This document shows positions 1-12,900 of a stretch of DNA of 64,000 nucleotides, one piece after another (the stretch's first letter is position 1; each line of letters starts with the position of its first letter). This DNA is from Tridacna crocea. Its lineage: Eukaryota; Mollusca; Bivalvia; Cardiida; Cardiidae. The position numbers and the translations under genes are program-made. The notes under the pieces are model-generated. The model made no database searches. It was given only the letters and a program-made list of their open reading frames with translations, and was not told the DNA's origin. The DNA is taken from positions 29,919,462 to 29,983,461 of the forward strand of contig OX031062.1 in assembly GCA_943736015.1 (NCBI GenBank), written 5' to 3'.

Positions 1-80
1 TGATTGGCCACAATGAAACTTTCTGTAAATATTGTTCATCTATGTTTTTTTCGGTAATAAATCATTACAGATCCTGCACA

Positions 81-265
81 CATCCACGAAGGTATTCATG
101 TTTACCTTCTATTTTTATCTGAAAGGTCGCGACCTTGTTCTATTTTCATCAAAGATGAAATGCTATGAGTGATTCGATTCGTGAAGTTAGAGCTAGCTTC
201 AACCCATGAAAATGTGTATCGGGGGAATGTTGAAATCAAGCTCGATCCGCCAAGGGTAGATACTT
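81..265 (+). mobile_element. Internal fragment of the 12540-12960 element
   Basis: Shares CATCCACG, the GAAAGGTCGCGACCTTGTTC region, TATCGGGGGAATGT and GATCCGCCAAGGGTAGA, in the same order and spacing as the full copy. Neither terminal repeat is present. Confidence 0.75.
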
Positions 266-319
266 GCTACCTTACCATCAAGTTTCCAAAATATGATTGG
301 AATCAGAACATTCTTAGAG

Positions 320-506
320 TCAACTCTTTACTACAAAGTCCAGAGTTTGAACAACCCTAAGTTGGAAAGCTTTGAAAACATTGCAGGGAAAGGAGAAAAT
401 GCTGGCAACCAGCTCCTCCAAAAACAACTTTCAATTTTGAGTGACATTTGATTTGTAGTGTGCAAAAACTTTCAATTTGGACAAGTCTAACATTTTGTTG
501 TATGGC
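320..506 (+). mobile_element. Main-family MITE, worn
   Basis: Both ends mutated away from TTAA (TCAA at left). The second arm of the palindrome is reduced to CAGCTCCTCC. Confidence 0.7.
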
Positions 507-899
507 ATATGGACTTATGTTCAATGTATATTACATCAAATTCATTTGAATCAAGACGTATCCTTCAGATTAACTGTACTAGCTAAAATATTTCATGGTA
601 TTTGTGTCTTATGAAAGACTCTGTGATTTCTGTATGTACCGTGTACCATTCTGAATATTTCTCATAAATTTATTTACAACAAATATCCTAAATCAACAGA
701 ATGAAGTATGAATAAGATCCATGCAATTCTTTTTTTGCAAAAGAAATTTCTTTACCCTGTGCATGCCAAAAGGAACCAAGGTAGGGGTGGCTTTAGTAAA
801 CAGAGCAGATATGATTAGGCAGCACAGAACAGAAAGTTTGATCTTTGATGATTTTTTTCAAGCAGCACATGCCTTTGGCATGCTAATACTAAGATTTAC

Positions 900-991
900 C
901 TCAATGAGCCTTCCTTGAACAAATAGTTTATAGCTTCCATCTTTTCTGATTGATGTTTGCTCTTTTAGCTGTTTACATGAAGATGCATAAC
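900..991 (-). CDS. ADAMTS9/20-like: Exon W27: first exon of the GON domain
   Basis: 92 bp between a good acceptor (CATTTCAG) and donor GTAAAT. Two bases finish the Cys of TSR15, then [20 protein letters not shown] and [10 protein letters not shown]. This aligns with the start of the ADAMTS9 GON domain as I remember it (C..VK......DGEY.L...G.L), and the next residues should be an (I/V)(F/Y)CAGM block. That block was not found between 1 and 899, so the next exon lies outside. Phase, splice sites and homology agree, though the segment is short. Confidence 0.85.
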
Positions 992-3900
992 CTGAAATGA
1001 ACAGATCCCTCATAACAATAATAAATCTTATTACATTGCACTGATAAAGATTAACTCTTTACCAAATGACAAATTTTTTGACTTGTTGAAATTGAAAGCA
1101 TAAATCTTCCATAGGATCGTTAAAAGTTGGGATTGTTGGGTAAAGAGTTAATACTAATCTAGAATTTGCATTGACTTGACATATTTCAAACAATTTTTTG
1201 TCAATCAAATACCTGAATATCGCAAATGCCTTTGGCTGACCTCTGCTGTAGCGGTACAGTCAACTGTAGGTTTTAACTAAATTTGATATGTATCTAACTC
1301 AACCCCCATCAAATTATGAGTGCATCAAGAAAACAATAACAAAGATAAGAGGGCCATTGGCCCTGGAGTGCTCACCTATGAATATATCTTTGTATCAAAG
1401 CTGCCATCAAGTTTCAGAGAAGAAAATTCTTAAAGTTTTCCTTCTTTGTTCCTGTGTTCGAACTTATGACCCCCCAGGGCTGGGCTAGTTTTTACCCCAA
1501 GGGCAGCAAATGAACAAACTTAGTAGAGGTCCACTAGGAGATACTACACATCAAATATCAAAGCTCTATGCCTTTTAGTTTTTGAGAAGAATATTAAATT
1601 TTTCATTCTTTGTTCCTATGTTTGAACTTGTAACTCCCAGGGCGGGGCCAGTTTTGACCCCAGGGACATCATATGAACAAACTTAGTAGAGGTCCACTAG
1701 GAGTTGCTACATACAAAATATCAAGGCTATTATATGCCTTCAAGTTTCAGAGGAGAAGATTTTTAAAGTTTTCCTTCATTGTTCCTATGCTCAAATTTGT
1801 GACCTCCGGGGTGGGGCCAGTTTTGACCCCAGAGGCATCATTTGAACAAATTACGTAGAGGTCCACCAGGGATGCCACATACCAAATATCAAAGCTCTAC
1901 GCCATCTAGTTTCAGAGGAAAAGATTTTTAAAGTTTTCCTTCTTTGTTCCTATGCTCTAACTTGTGTACTTCAGGGTGGGCCAGTTTTGACCCCAGGGGC
2001 ATAATTTGAACAAACTTGGTAGAGGTCCACTTGGAGATACCACATACCAAATATCAAAGCTCTAAACCTTCTAGTTTCAGAAAAGAAGATTTTCAAAGAT
2101 TCTGATTTTTTTTCTTTTTTGTTGCCATGGCAACCAAAGTTATGGGTGGAATTCATTTGGAATTCAATTCTTTGAAATTTTGGTTGAGCCTCATCCAAGT
2201 AACATCCCTGCCAAGTTTCATCAAGATTGGAACAGTGGTTTAGGAGAAGATGTTTAAAGAAATTGTTGATGGCCGACGGTCGCCAGACATAGGGTAATCA
2301 TAATGGCTTACCTTTAGCAATTTGTGCAAAGGTGAGATAAAAATAGACCAATGTTGATAAATTTAAATTTTGCTTAAAAAAATTGCAAGGATGAAAAAAT
2401 AACAATAATGCATAAGACAATCTAATAGGTCTCAAAAACTTTCTCTAAAACATCTAATAGTTAACCCTTCACCAAACAATCCCTCATTTCAAGACCCTTG
2501 AAAGCATTGCTTGAACAGGAGAAAATATTGCTAACCAGCTGATTAGTACCAATTTTGATTTTTGAAAGAGTCTTAAATTTGTAGTTAGGGAAAGGGTTAA
2601 TAATTCTGTGAACCTAGAAGTCTGCAAGAGAAATTGGATTAACAAATGGTACAGTACACTTACTATACAACTGTTGTATAAAGAACAATAACTGATTGAG
2701 TTCTAAATGAAAACAAAATTTTTCTCTGTGTATAAAATTGTTGTTTGATTAATTTTCATAAATGCTCATATGGTCGGTGCTACCACAAGAGAGCTAGGTA
2801 TGTTACGGGAGTTTGTGCAAGATAAAGCAAGACCAATCTCAAGTTAAACTTGGTTCTTTAACTCTTTCCCAAACAACAAAATTCTAGACTTGTCCAAACT
2901 GAAAACACTTGAAGACGACAAAATGAATGAGACTCAAAAATTGAAATTTGTTTTGGGAAGGGTAAAAAAACATTGTGGGAAAAAGAGAAAATGTCACGCT
3001 CTGGGAAAAGGAAGCTTAATGCATCTGCCAAAACTATCAGTCCAGGTCAGCCTGTAGTGTAGAAATCCCAGAAAACAGTGTCACAAGAGGGCTGAAAACT
3101 TTTTTAAGTAACGACTGCTGCCTATTGCAGAGATGCACTAAGCCCCATTTTACCAGAGCACAGCTCGAATGTGATTAACATGTTTACTTGGCCAGTTGAA
3201 GGGATCTAATCAACATCCTCAAGTGTCCAAAGTGGACCTATCCATGCTTTCCTGAAGTATCTTTTACCAGTACTCTGCAGTTTTCTTTCCAAGCCACTGG
3301 CTGCTTTCCCACGTAACCAATTTTGAGACAATGGTTTGTGGTAGAGGAGGAATGAATCTTGGGATCGAACCAACAACCCCCTAATCTCAAGTCCTACAAG
3401 TTATCGACTGAGCTACCAGGGCCTGGCTTGTTTGTACTTACATGGACCATTATAACATGTTTGTCGGCCTGTTGGTCTAAAATGTTTGATACAAAGCTTC
3501 TTTCTCTGTTTCTGGCCAGTATAATCTACACACTGCACTTGACGTCTTTTATGCCCATGTCCACATCTTGTTGAGCACTGAAATATACACATGATAAAAT
3601 GTGGATATACTTTACAAAAAGGTTGTGCAAATAAATTGTAATTCTGAAATTCTCCTTGTCAAATACAGTCAAACCTGCTCGATCGGCCACCCGTATAAGA
3701 GCGCCACCTGCTTAAGTGAGACACTTCCGTACATCCCCAATGCAATTTACTCTAAAATGAACCTTGATAAGAGTGCCATCTGCATGACCTAGCCAATGGC
3801 CAGTACCTTTGGGTCCGAAAATCGGCCGAAACCTGCATAAATGCGCCACCAAAATTTTATGATGACCAGTTTTCGAACTTGTATACTCGGGTAAAAAGAT

Positions 3901-6900
3901 CGAAAACGCCGCCGCCATTTCTATGTTTCTGAGTAAATTGAATATGTTTTTAGATTTTTTTTCTTTAACCCATTACCACACAATAGCTACATTTGATGAG
4001 TCTGGAGAAGAAACTCTCTAAAAACATTGTGGGAAAAGGAGAAAATGCTGGTAACCAGCTTTTTCTCCTTTTCCACAATAATTTCTACCCTTCCCAAAAC
4101 GAATTTCAATGTTTGATTCACTCTAATTTTGTCATCTGCTTATGCTTTGAATTTGGACCAGTCTAAAATTTTGTAGTCTGGTAAAAAGTTAATCGGGAAA
4201 TGTCCAATAATTTAATAATTTTAGTGGATTCTCAAGTCATTCAGCAGGGTTATTAGCTCTTGTCCAAACAATCCTGAAAAAAATGTAAAAGTTACATGAT
4301 TTTTGGCCACATCAAATCTATTACCTGTAGCGTCTTTCAAGTTGAGTCAGTCCAAAATTTAGGACGTAATGAGTCAACTGGGTTGTAGAACCTGGATAAG
4401 ACAGCCACCTGTATAAGACAGCCACTTTGGGTCAGTCCCAGAGCTGGCTGTCTTATACATGTTTGACTTTACTGATTATCACGAGGAGTTGAGGTATAGT
4501 ACACAAGTGCATGTGGAAAATTTGCAGCAAAAGGACAAAAAATTGCTCTTTTTCAGTACTAAATGGTCACTCTATAAAACTGTCCAAAAAAAATCTACAA
4601 CAAGATGAAAGAAGTAGTCTAGTGAAAGCCAAAAAATCATGTTACCTCTCCCCAAGGACCAGTAATCCAGCGGTATCTAGCCTGACAAGGACCAAGATTA
4701 CATTGCTGAGTTTCTACAGGTCTTTCTGATTGTCTACATCCATATGGCACTTCTCCAGGCAGTATCCAGCCTTCCTTAGTTACAGCCTGGCAACCAACTC
4801 TACGTCTCTGTTCTCCCTTTCCACAGGATACTGAACACTGTAATGAATCAAGTATCATTCATACTGAAAAAAGCAATAACATGATCCCCAGTTTTTTATA
4901 TAAAGAGCTGTTAATTCATGGGTACCAAAACCAATTTTGTGACATCATAGAAGTTTTCTTTCTGCAGGTTTCAGATGCCCTTCAGAAAGTTGACTTCGGA
5001 GAAATTCACCATGTTGCAAAACTTACCGAAGTTGAACACACTATTCTTTCCTGGACTTTCCCCATATCCTAGATTCAATTATTCAAGTTCTCATCCATGT
5101 ATTCAGATGCAAAAAATTTCATGATATCTAACATTACATATGGTGCATCTGCTGGAGAAATTTTGAACCATATAAGGTCTTCCACCCGTAACTCATCAGT
5201 AATCATGGACATTTTCGTAAAGGCTATTTGACCAATCAAGGCAGCTTCTGGCTTTTGATATGAGAATTAGGGGCCATAGACTATTAAACTCATTACCAAA
5301 CGACAATATCGTAGGATTTTCCAAATCGAAAAGCATTTGCAGACGACACAATAAAAGTAACTGAAAATTTGAAATTTGTTTTGTGAAGGGTAGAAAACAT
5401 TGTGGAAAAAGAAGAAAATGTTGGTTACCAGCATTTTCTCCTTTTCCTGCAATGTTTTCTAAAGGCTTCTTTCTCAGGGGCATCAAAATTTGGGATTGTT
5501 TGGTAATGGGTTAACTCATCAGTAAATATCATGTAACATTGATGTTTTTGTAAAGGCTATTTGGCCAATCTAGGCAGCTTCTGTGTTTTAATATGAGAAT
5601 TAGAGGCTGTAGATCGTAACTCCTTCATCACCATAGACAACACCAGGAGCTTTTGAGGACAGTGTCGATCAAGATCAGACAACATGGAACTTTGATCTCT
5701 GAATTACACTTGGCACTGCTTCCTCTGATATGTAGCTGAACTCTGTCTTGATCTTGCACCAGAACTGTATTTGTAGCCTTTGAGAGAATGCAATTTATTT
5801 TTTCAGTAATGCTGAAAGGTAATGCATATAAATCTACCTTGAAATCAATGTCATTGAAACAAAACAAATAACAATGCATACCTCTGACCAGGGAGACGAG
5901 TTCCACATAAATGGACAAGGGAACTCACTACACCTTCTTTTCTGTTTTGGTTGGTTTGTAGCATTGCACAATTTAGCATCCACTTCTTTCTCTTCACTGT
6001 CTGAACAGTACACATTGCGAGTCTTAAAGCCAAACCCACAGTCTTTGGAGCACTAGATACAAAAAATGTGCAAAAAATAAAATGGTCAGTTAAGGTCAGA
6101 AAGAATCCCAATGAAGATTGGAAGCCCAGAGACCAAAGTTATGTAGTTCAAAAAGACAATCTTATTGTTATTGGAGACCACTCCTTCATGCATGGCTTCA
6201 TCCCAGTTTAACTGTGTAAGGGAGATTTTTAAGCTCAGTGGATATGGTGTTGGCCTTTGTCCGGGAGTTCTAGGTTCGAATCCTGCCATGTCCCTGTATT
6301 TCTGCTATGCATCTGTTCATTTATTTCTTTGTTACAGACTTTGTTTGTAGGACTATTTTCCAAATAAGTTCTATATTTTCTGTTAATATCAAACTGAGCC
6401 AACATTGTAGGCACTGTAGTTGCCACTACTGGCGATTATGGCCATACTTTATGCTCTATTCAGTCTGACATCTACACTGTCTGCAAATATACTTGCCTTC
6501 CTTTTTCAGGACCATTTAAACATGGGGTTATGTTGAGAAGGGTTAACCCATTACCACACAATCCCTACTTTTGACAACCCTGAGAAAGAAACCTTTAGAA
6601 AACATTGTGGGAAAGGGAGAAAATGCTGGTAACCAGCATTTTCTCCTTTTCCCATAATATTTTCTACCCTTCACAAAGTAAATTTCAATTTTTCAGTCAC
6701 TTTTATTTTGTCGTCTGCAAATGCTTTCGGACAAGGCTACAATATTGTCGTTTGGTAATGAGTTAACACAACCCATGTTTGAGAACTTACCTCAGACCAG
6801 TTTCCAACCCTCCACATGAAGTCAGAACAAGACATTTTATTTCCACAAACTTGTTCTGCTTCGGGTTTTGTTGAACCAAGACAAAGGTGTGCAGGAACCA

Positions 6901-9900
6901 AATCTCCATTTCCCATTTGACAGGTGACATTTCTCTGCTGTATGCCCTCACCACATGTTGTAGAGCACTGAAATAGCATCACAAAAATCTCAAAATAGTG
7001 TCACAAAAATGTCAAAATACTCCAAAGTAGATTTCCAAGAAAAATCTCAGATCATACAAGTTTCAATTGATTTGTCTGTTGCAAATTCTCTTAAGTTGGA
7101 CAGGTTTGAAAAGTTGACCTATAAAATGATGTTGTTCCATCAGGAGAGACATACTTTTCAGAGATAATTAATTAGGTGCAAAAATACCCATTACATCAGA
7201 TGGTCAAATTTTCATGGACTCTCTTAACTCATTACCAAATGACAATATTTTAAGTTTTTCCAATTCAAAAACATTTACAGATGGCAAAATAAAGTGACTG
7301 AAAATTTGAAATTTGTTTTCAGAAGGGCAGAAAATATTGTGGGAAAAGGAGAAAATGTTGGTTACCAGCATTTTCTCCTGTTCCCATAATGTTTTCTAAT
7401 GACTTCTTTCTCAGGGTTGTCAAAAGTAGGGATAGTGTGGTAATGGGTTAAAGCAAAGGACAGCTTCAGGAGTTCTCAGGAGTGCCTGATTCTGTATCTT
7501 ATGGACTTAAAAGAGTGGGCTTTTGACAACATTGTAAGAACCAAAACCCACATGCAATCCTTTCCTCACAATGTTTTCTACCCTATCATGAATGAATTTC
7601 AATCTTTGAGCCACTTGTTGCTTGAAAATGCTTTCAAATTTGACAATTCCATAGGTTTGTCAATTAGTAAAGGGTTCAATAACTCTGAAGATTAGAGACT
7701 GTCTGGACAAAAAATACAGATTCATCATAGATCTATACAGACAGGGTGGATCAGACAGGGTGGATCCAAGATCAGACTGCATGTTCTGTGCAGTCTGATC
7801 TTGGATCTACACTGTCCCCAAAAAGTCAGTGAGTCATCCTCAGCAGCTTAACCCATTACCACACAATCCCTACTTTTGACGACCCTGAGAAAGGAACCTT
7901 TTGAAAACACTGTAGGAAAAGGAGAAAATGCTGGTAACCAGCATTTTCTCCTTTTCCCACAGTGGTTTCTACCCTTCCCAGAACAAATTTCAATTTTTCA
8001 GTCACCTTTATTTTGTTGTCTGCAAAAGCTTTCAATTTGAACCAGTCTAAAATTTTGTCGTTTGGTAAGGAGTTAACTCTTTACCACACAAGAAAATTTT
8101 AGACTGGTCCAAATTGAAAGCATTTGCAGACGACAAAATAAATGTTACTCAAAAATTGAAATTTGTTTCCATCAGGATAGAAAACATTGTGGGAAAAGGA
8201 GAAAATGCTGGTTACCAGCATTTTCTCCTTTTCCCACAATGTTTTCAAAAGGCCATTTTCTCAGGGTCGTTAAAAGTGGGGATTGTGTGGTAAAGGGTTA
8301 AAGGTTACTACTTGTCATGACATTATGCTGTACAGGAAATAACATACCTTTCCCCATTTACCATGTGACCAAGATGGACAGGCATGTAACATACACCTTT
8401 TGGTATTTCTAGGTTTGTCTTCTAGGCACTCTGACGATGGACGTTGATTTCCTGACTCTGTTACACAGATTACCTCCCTTTGACAAGATCCAGTACCACA
8501 TGTTACTGAACACTGAAAGTACAACAATAATAAGTTAAGTAAATCTACATTGTATGTAATTCCTATGTTTTTGTGATGAAAAGTTTCAAGAAACTTCTTT
8601 GCCCTCAGTGTCAAAGACAGGTCCCATGATTGAACCCTTTCCACACAATGACGCCTTTTAACGACCCTGAGAAAGAAGCCTTTTGAAAACATGGTGCGAA
8701 AAGGAGAAAATGCTGGTAACCATTTTCTCCTTTTCCCACAATTTTTTCTACCCAATTAAAGAAAGAAGGAACCATATGAGCCACGATGAAACTCTTGTCT
8801 GCTACCATTTTCGATCTAGACAAGGTAAAAATTTTGTCGTCTGGTACAGGTTAACTCTTAACCAAACAACAATATTTTAGACTGGTCAAAATCAAAAGCA
8901 TTGTTATGCAGACAACATAATGTAGCTCAAATGATGGAATTTGTTTCTGAAAGGTGAAAAAAAAAATTGTGAGACAAGGAGAAAATGCTGGTTGACAGCA
9001 TTTTCTCCTTTTCCCACAAGGTTTTTAAAAGCCTCTGAGTCTTCCGGGGTGATTAAAACTTGTGATTATGTGGTAAAGGGTTAACCCTGTACAAAACAGT
9101 TGAAACTTTAAACAGCTCTGAAAAAGAAGGCTTTTGACTACTAACTAGCATTTTCTTCTTTTTTCTCAGAATGTCTTCTGGTCTTTCAAAGACAAGTCTC
9201 TTGATTTTGTGATCAGGTAAAGAGTACCAAAAACTGTCATTTACAAACAACTTTTTGTATCTAGCAGAAGATCACTTCCAATAAAAATCCACTCGATTAG
9301 TTAAACCCAAAAGATGAAAAATTGTTTGAACTGCAGTACAGTGTGTTAGAGATAGGCCATCCATTCAAGTTCATTATGAATTGTATTTGGTACTCCAAGG
9401 GTTAGTACAATCATTTATTTCATGCTTTCTGGTTAAGTTATCGAGAAATATTGGTGGAATATTTTTCAATATTTCTTGGCTTCGACCAGTGAAAAGACGG
9501 ATTTCTATATTCTCTTCAACTGAAGGTGGAAACAGTTATTCCCAAGTTAAAATGAGCGTGCCTCACAACCAGATGGAAATATGACATACGGTATAACATA
9601 ATTTACCCAACATTTCTCACGCTCTACGTAACGTTGTAACACGTTGCTATGCAAAGAGGGTTTGCCACAGGGAATAACCAGAAAGAACTGTACTGGATTT
9701 TGATTAAGTTCTTTGCAGAAAGGGCATGAAATAAATAGAGCATTATTTTTTTCCATGAAAGATCGAAATTTATTTCATCTTGTGAACATCATTGGTAATA
9801 TTTTTACTCTAGCTGTGCCACTTGTGAAAATATTTCAGATGACATTCACTCAATGAAGTAAATTTTGCTCTTTCACAGGAAAAAACAAATTATCTCTGTA

Positions 9901-12900
9901 TAGTTTAGAAATCAATTATATTGTCGTCTGCAAATTCATGCTTTCAATTTGGACAGACCTAAACTTTTGTTGTTTGCTTATGAGTTAAGCAGAGTATGAA
10001 GAAATCTAACTATCATTCATCAAGTTTTTTGCTTGCAATATGATCTTATTTTGGTAGAAACCAATTTAAAAACCATTTTGAAAATAAAGTCAAGGGTAGA
10101 GCAACAGGTGTAATGAGATAGTGTAAATGATTGGTTCTTTCATGTATCCTAGATTCTGCAAGGTATCCTTCATTTGCAGGAAATAAAGATTTATGCCCAG
10201 AACCCACACTTAGTCTTCAATAGTAGGATAATAAGTGAGTCATGATGGTCCTGAACTCGCTCACCTGAGTCTTTCTGACAAAACATGAGCCATTCTCAAT
10301 CTCTTCCCAGATATAGTGAAACTATTCAAACAAACTTTCATGGGTACTGGAGAGAAAATGTGGCCTCAAGAATATTCACAAGATTTTCTAGAATTTGTCC
10401 CAGTAACCAACTTTTAGGCCCAACATATGAAATTTTAAAACCCTTTGTAAATAATTATCATGACAATCATTTTCATGCATCTTGGACAGAAAATGTGGCC
10501 TTTACTTAAAGCGTGAATAATGTTTTTCCAAAATTGACCTTGTGACCTAGTTTTTTACTCCAAATGACACACTTTCACACTTACCATCAAAGCGAACATT
10601 CTGACCAACTTTCATGAATATTGGACAGAAAATATGGCTTTTAGAGTGTTCACAAGGTTCTTCAAAGATCTGATCCCGGGACAGTATGGAAAAATTCCTG
10701 TGTGTTAGTGGTTTGATTATAAACAAATCTGTGACAAATGACTTCAGGTCAGGCAGGGGTGTAACAATGACTCAATTTTAGGACAATGTAAACTACCTTA
10801 ACCCTTTCCCAAACAATCCCTGGTTTTTACGAGTCAGGAATAGAAGCCTTTTGAAAACATTGTGGGAAAAGGAGAAAATGCTGGTATCCAGCATTTTCTC
10901 CTTTTCCCACAATGTTTTCTACCCTACCATATAGAAAAATCATCCTTTTAGCAACTGTTAATTTGTCATCTGCAAAATGCTTTCAATTTGGTCTGGTCCA
11001 AAATTTGCCGTTTGGGAAAGGGTTAAAACTTGTGTGCTCTCCTGACATGGACCTGATAATTGATTCCCAACATGTGTGAATTTTAAATTTGGCCAAAATA
11101 TTATGGAGAAACATTCTCTTTTTGCGCTCAGATAAGCTAAAAGTAGAACAGAAATAGGTTAAAGAACCCCTCCCATGATCCCTTGACATTTTCGATGAAA
11201 GCTGCCCTATAGGACAAGACAGTGTATCTCTTTACCAGACGAAAGTTTTGTACTCAACCAAATTGAAAACATTTGAAGACAAAGTAGCTCAAATGATGAT
11301 TTCTGTCTATTATAGACTCTTATAGAAAACATGTGGGAAAAGGAGAAAATGCTGGTAACCAGCATTTTCTCCTTTTCTCACAGTGTTTTCTGAAGGTCTC
11401 TTGCTCCAAGGTTGTTAAAACTCATCACGGTGTGGTACAAAGGTATTCAGGGTAAGTATGTAATAAAGTTTCCCCTAGACATAAACCAGACATCTATATA
11501 ATTTTATCCCTATTTATATCTTAGCCAGTATCACTGACCACCAACTGTACCTACTTTATTACCTGTGAAGGTATGATAACTGGCACCACATTTTGTGATG
11601 TTTAATCCTTTACCACACAGCAAAATTTTACACCTATCCAAACTGAAAGCACTTGAAGACGACAATTTCAAAGTGGCTCAAATGGTGCAAATTTGCTTTG
11701 ATAGGGTAGAAAACTTCGTGGGAAAAGGAGAAAATGCTGGTTACTAGCATTTTCTCCGTTTCCCACAATATTTTCAGAAGGCTTCTTCCTCAAGGACATT
11801 AAAAGCTGTGATTGTGAGGTAAAGGGTTAGCCCTTTACCTAAGGATCCTTAAAGTTAAATGCTTCAAGGGAAATTGCTTTTGCAAACAATGTAGGAAAAA
11901 ATGCTGGCAAGCAGCCAGTCACTTGGGGTATATATTGTGTGAGGTACTTGTAAATGAAACTGTAGGATAGCATAGATAGGTGCACTGGCTACTGCAATAT
12001 AACTTAAATAATATTTATAACAACATTAATCTCTCACCATCACTAAAATTTAATAAATGCCTGATAATGCTTTCAATATGGAAGAGTCTATATTTTAGTG
12101 GACTTAACCCATTACCACTCAATCCCTACTTTTGACGCCCCTGAGAAAGAAGCCTTTTGAAAACCCTGTGGGAAAAGGAGAAAATGCTGGTAACCAGCAT
12201 TTTCTCCTTTTCTCACAGTGTTTTCTACCCTTTCCAGAAAAAATTTCAATTTTTCAGTCACTTTTATTTTGTCGTCTGCAAATGCTTTCAATTTGGACCA
12301 GTCTAAAATTTTCTCGTGTGGTAATGAGTTTAAAAAATGTTTCTCTGGGATAAATAGCATCTCTCTTTTTTTTCTAAAAATTGTTCTCTTTCTGGGTCAA
12401 TAAAATTTTAAAAAGTGTGGTACCCAGTTACAGTGGGTGTATTCTCTTTGTGAAATTTGGCATATCTCATCTGTTCTTTATTGTGACCTGATATTTTAAC
12501 AGTGTGACAAAAATGGCTTGTGTGGTTATGGGTAACAAGCCAATTGATTGTCATCTTCGCGAGCCAAAGTTACGATCACTACGTGGATCTTACCTTGGCT
12601 GATTGAGCCTGATTTTAAGATTACTTCCATGCGCCCTCTACTGGATGCTGGTTATTACCCCCCTTACATCATATTTTTAAAAGCCAATGAAATATCATTT
12701 TACAAACCGCTTACGAATACACATGAAGCGATAAGCAGACATCCACGTGGGTTTCCATGTTTACTTTCTATTCGAAAGGTAGCGACCTTATTCCATTTTT
12801 ATCAAAGATGAAATGTTACGAGCAATCTCATTTGTTGCAGGTAGAGTGGCTGCATCCAATGAAAAAGCGTATCGGGGGAATGTAAAATCAAGCTCAATCC

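Larger units (their letters stand above)
1..899 (-). other. Intron within the GON domain region
   Basis: No exon recognised. It holds a fragment of a TIR element (about 81-265), one worn main-family MITE (320-506) and AT-rich sequence from 507 to 899 with nothing I can name. Confidence 0.6.

Noticed and set aside
721-918. A plus-strand reading frame of 65 residues over the GON exon
   Set aside because: Its end merely overlaps exon W27 on the opposite strand. No homology and no splice support.
1350-2335. A satellite DNA block
   Set aside because: Only about four units, with unique head and tail and a terminal hairpin, fit a mobile element better than a satellite.
6219-6295. A tRNA gene
   Set aside because: The acceptor ends pair and A/B boxes are visible, but the anticodon stem does not form. 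More likely a SINE head or a decayed copy.
7848-9225. A CRISPR-like or satellite array
   Set aside because: Spacing and orientation vary, units have their own TTAA ends and there are no spacers; these are chained MITE insertions.
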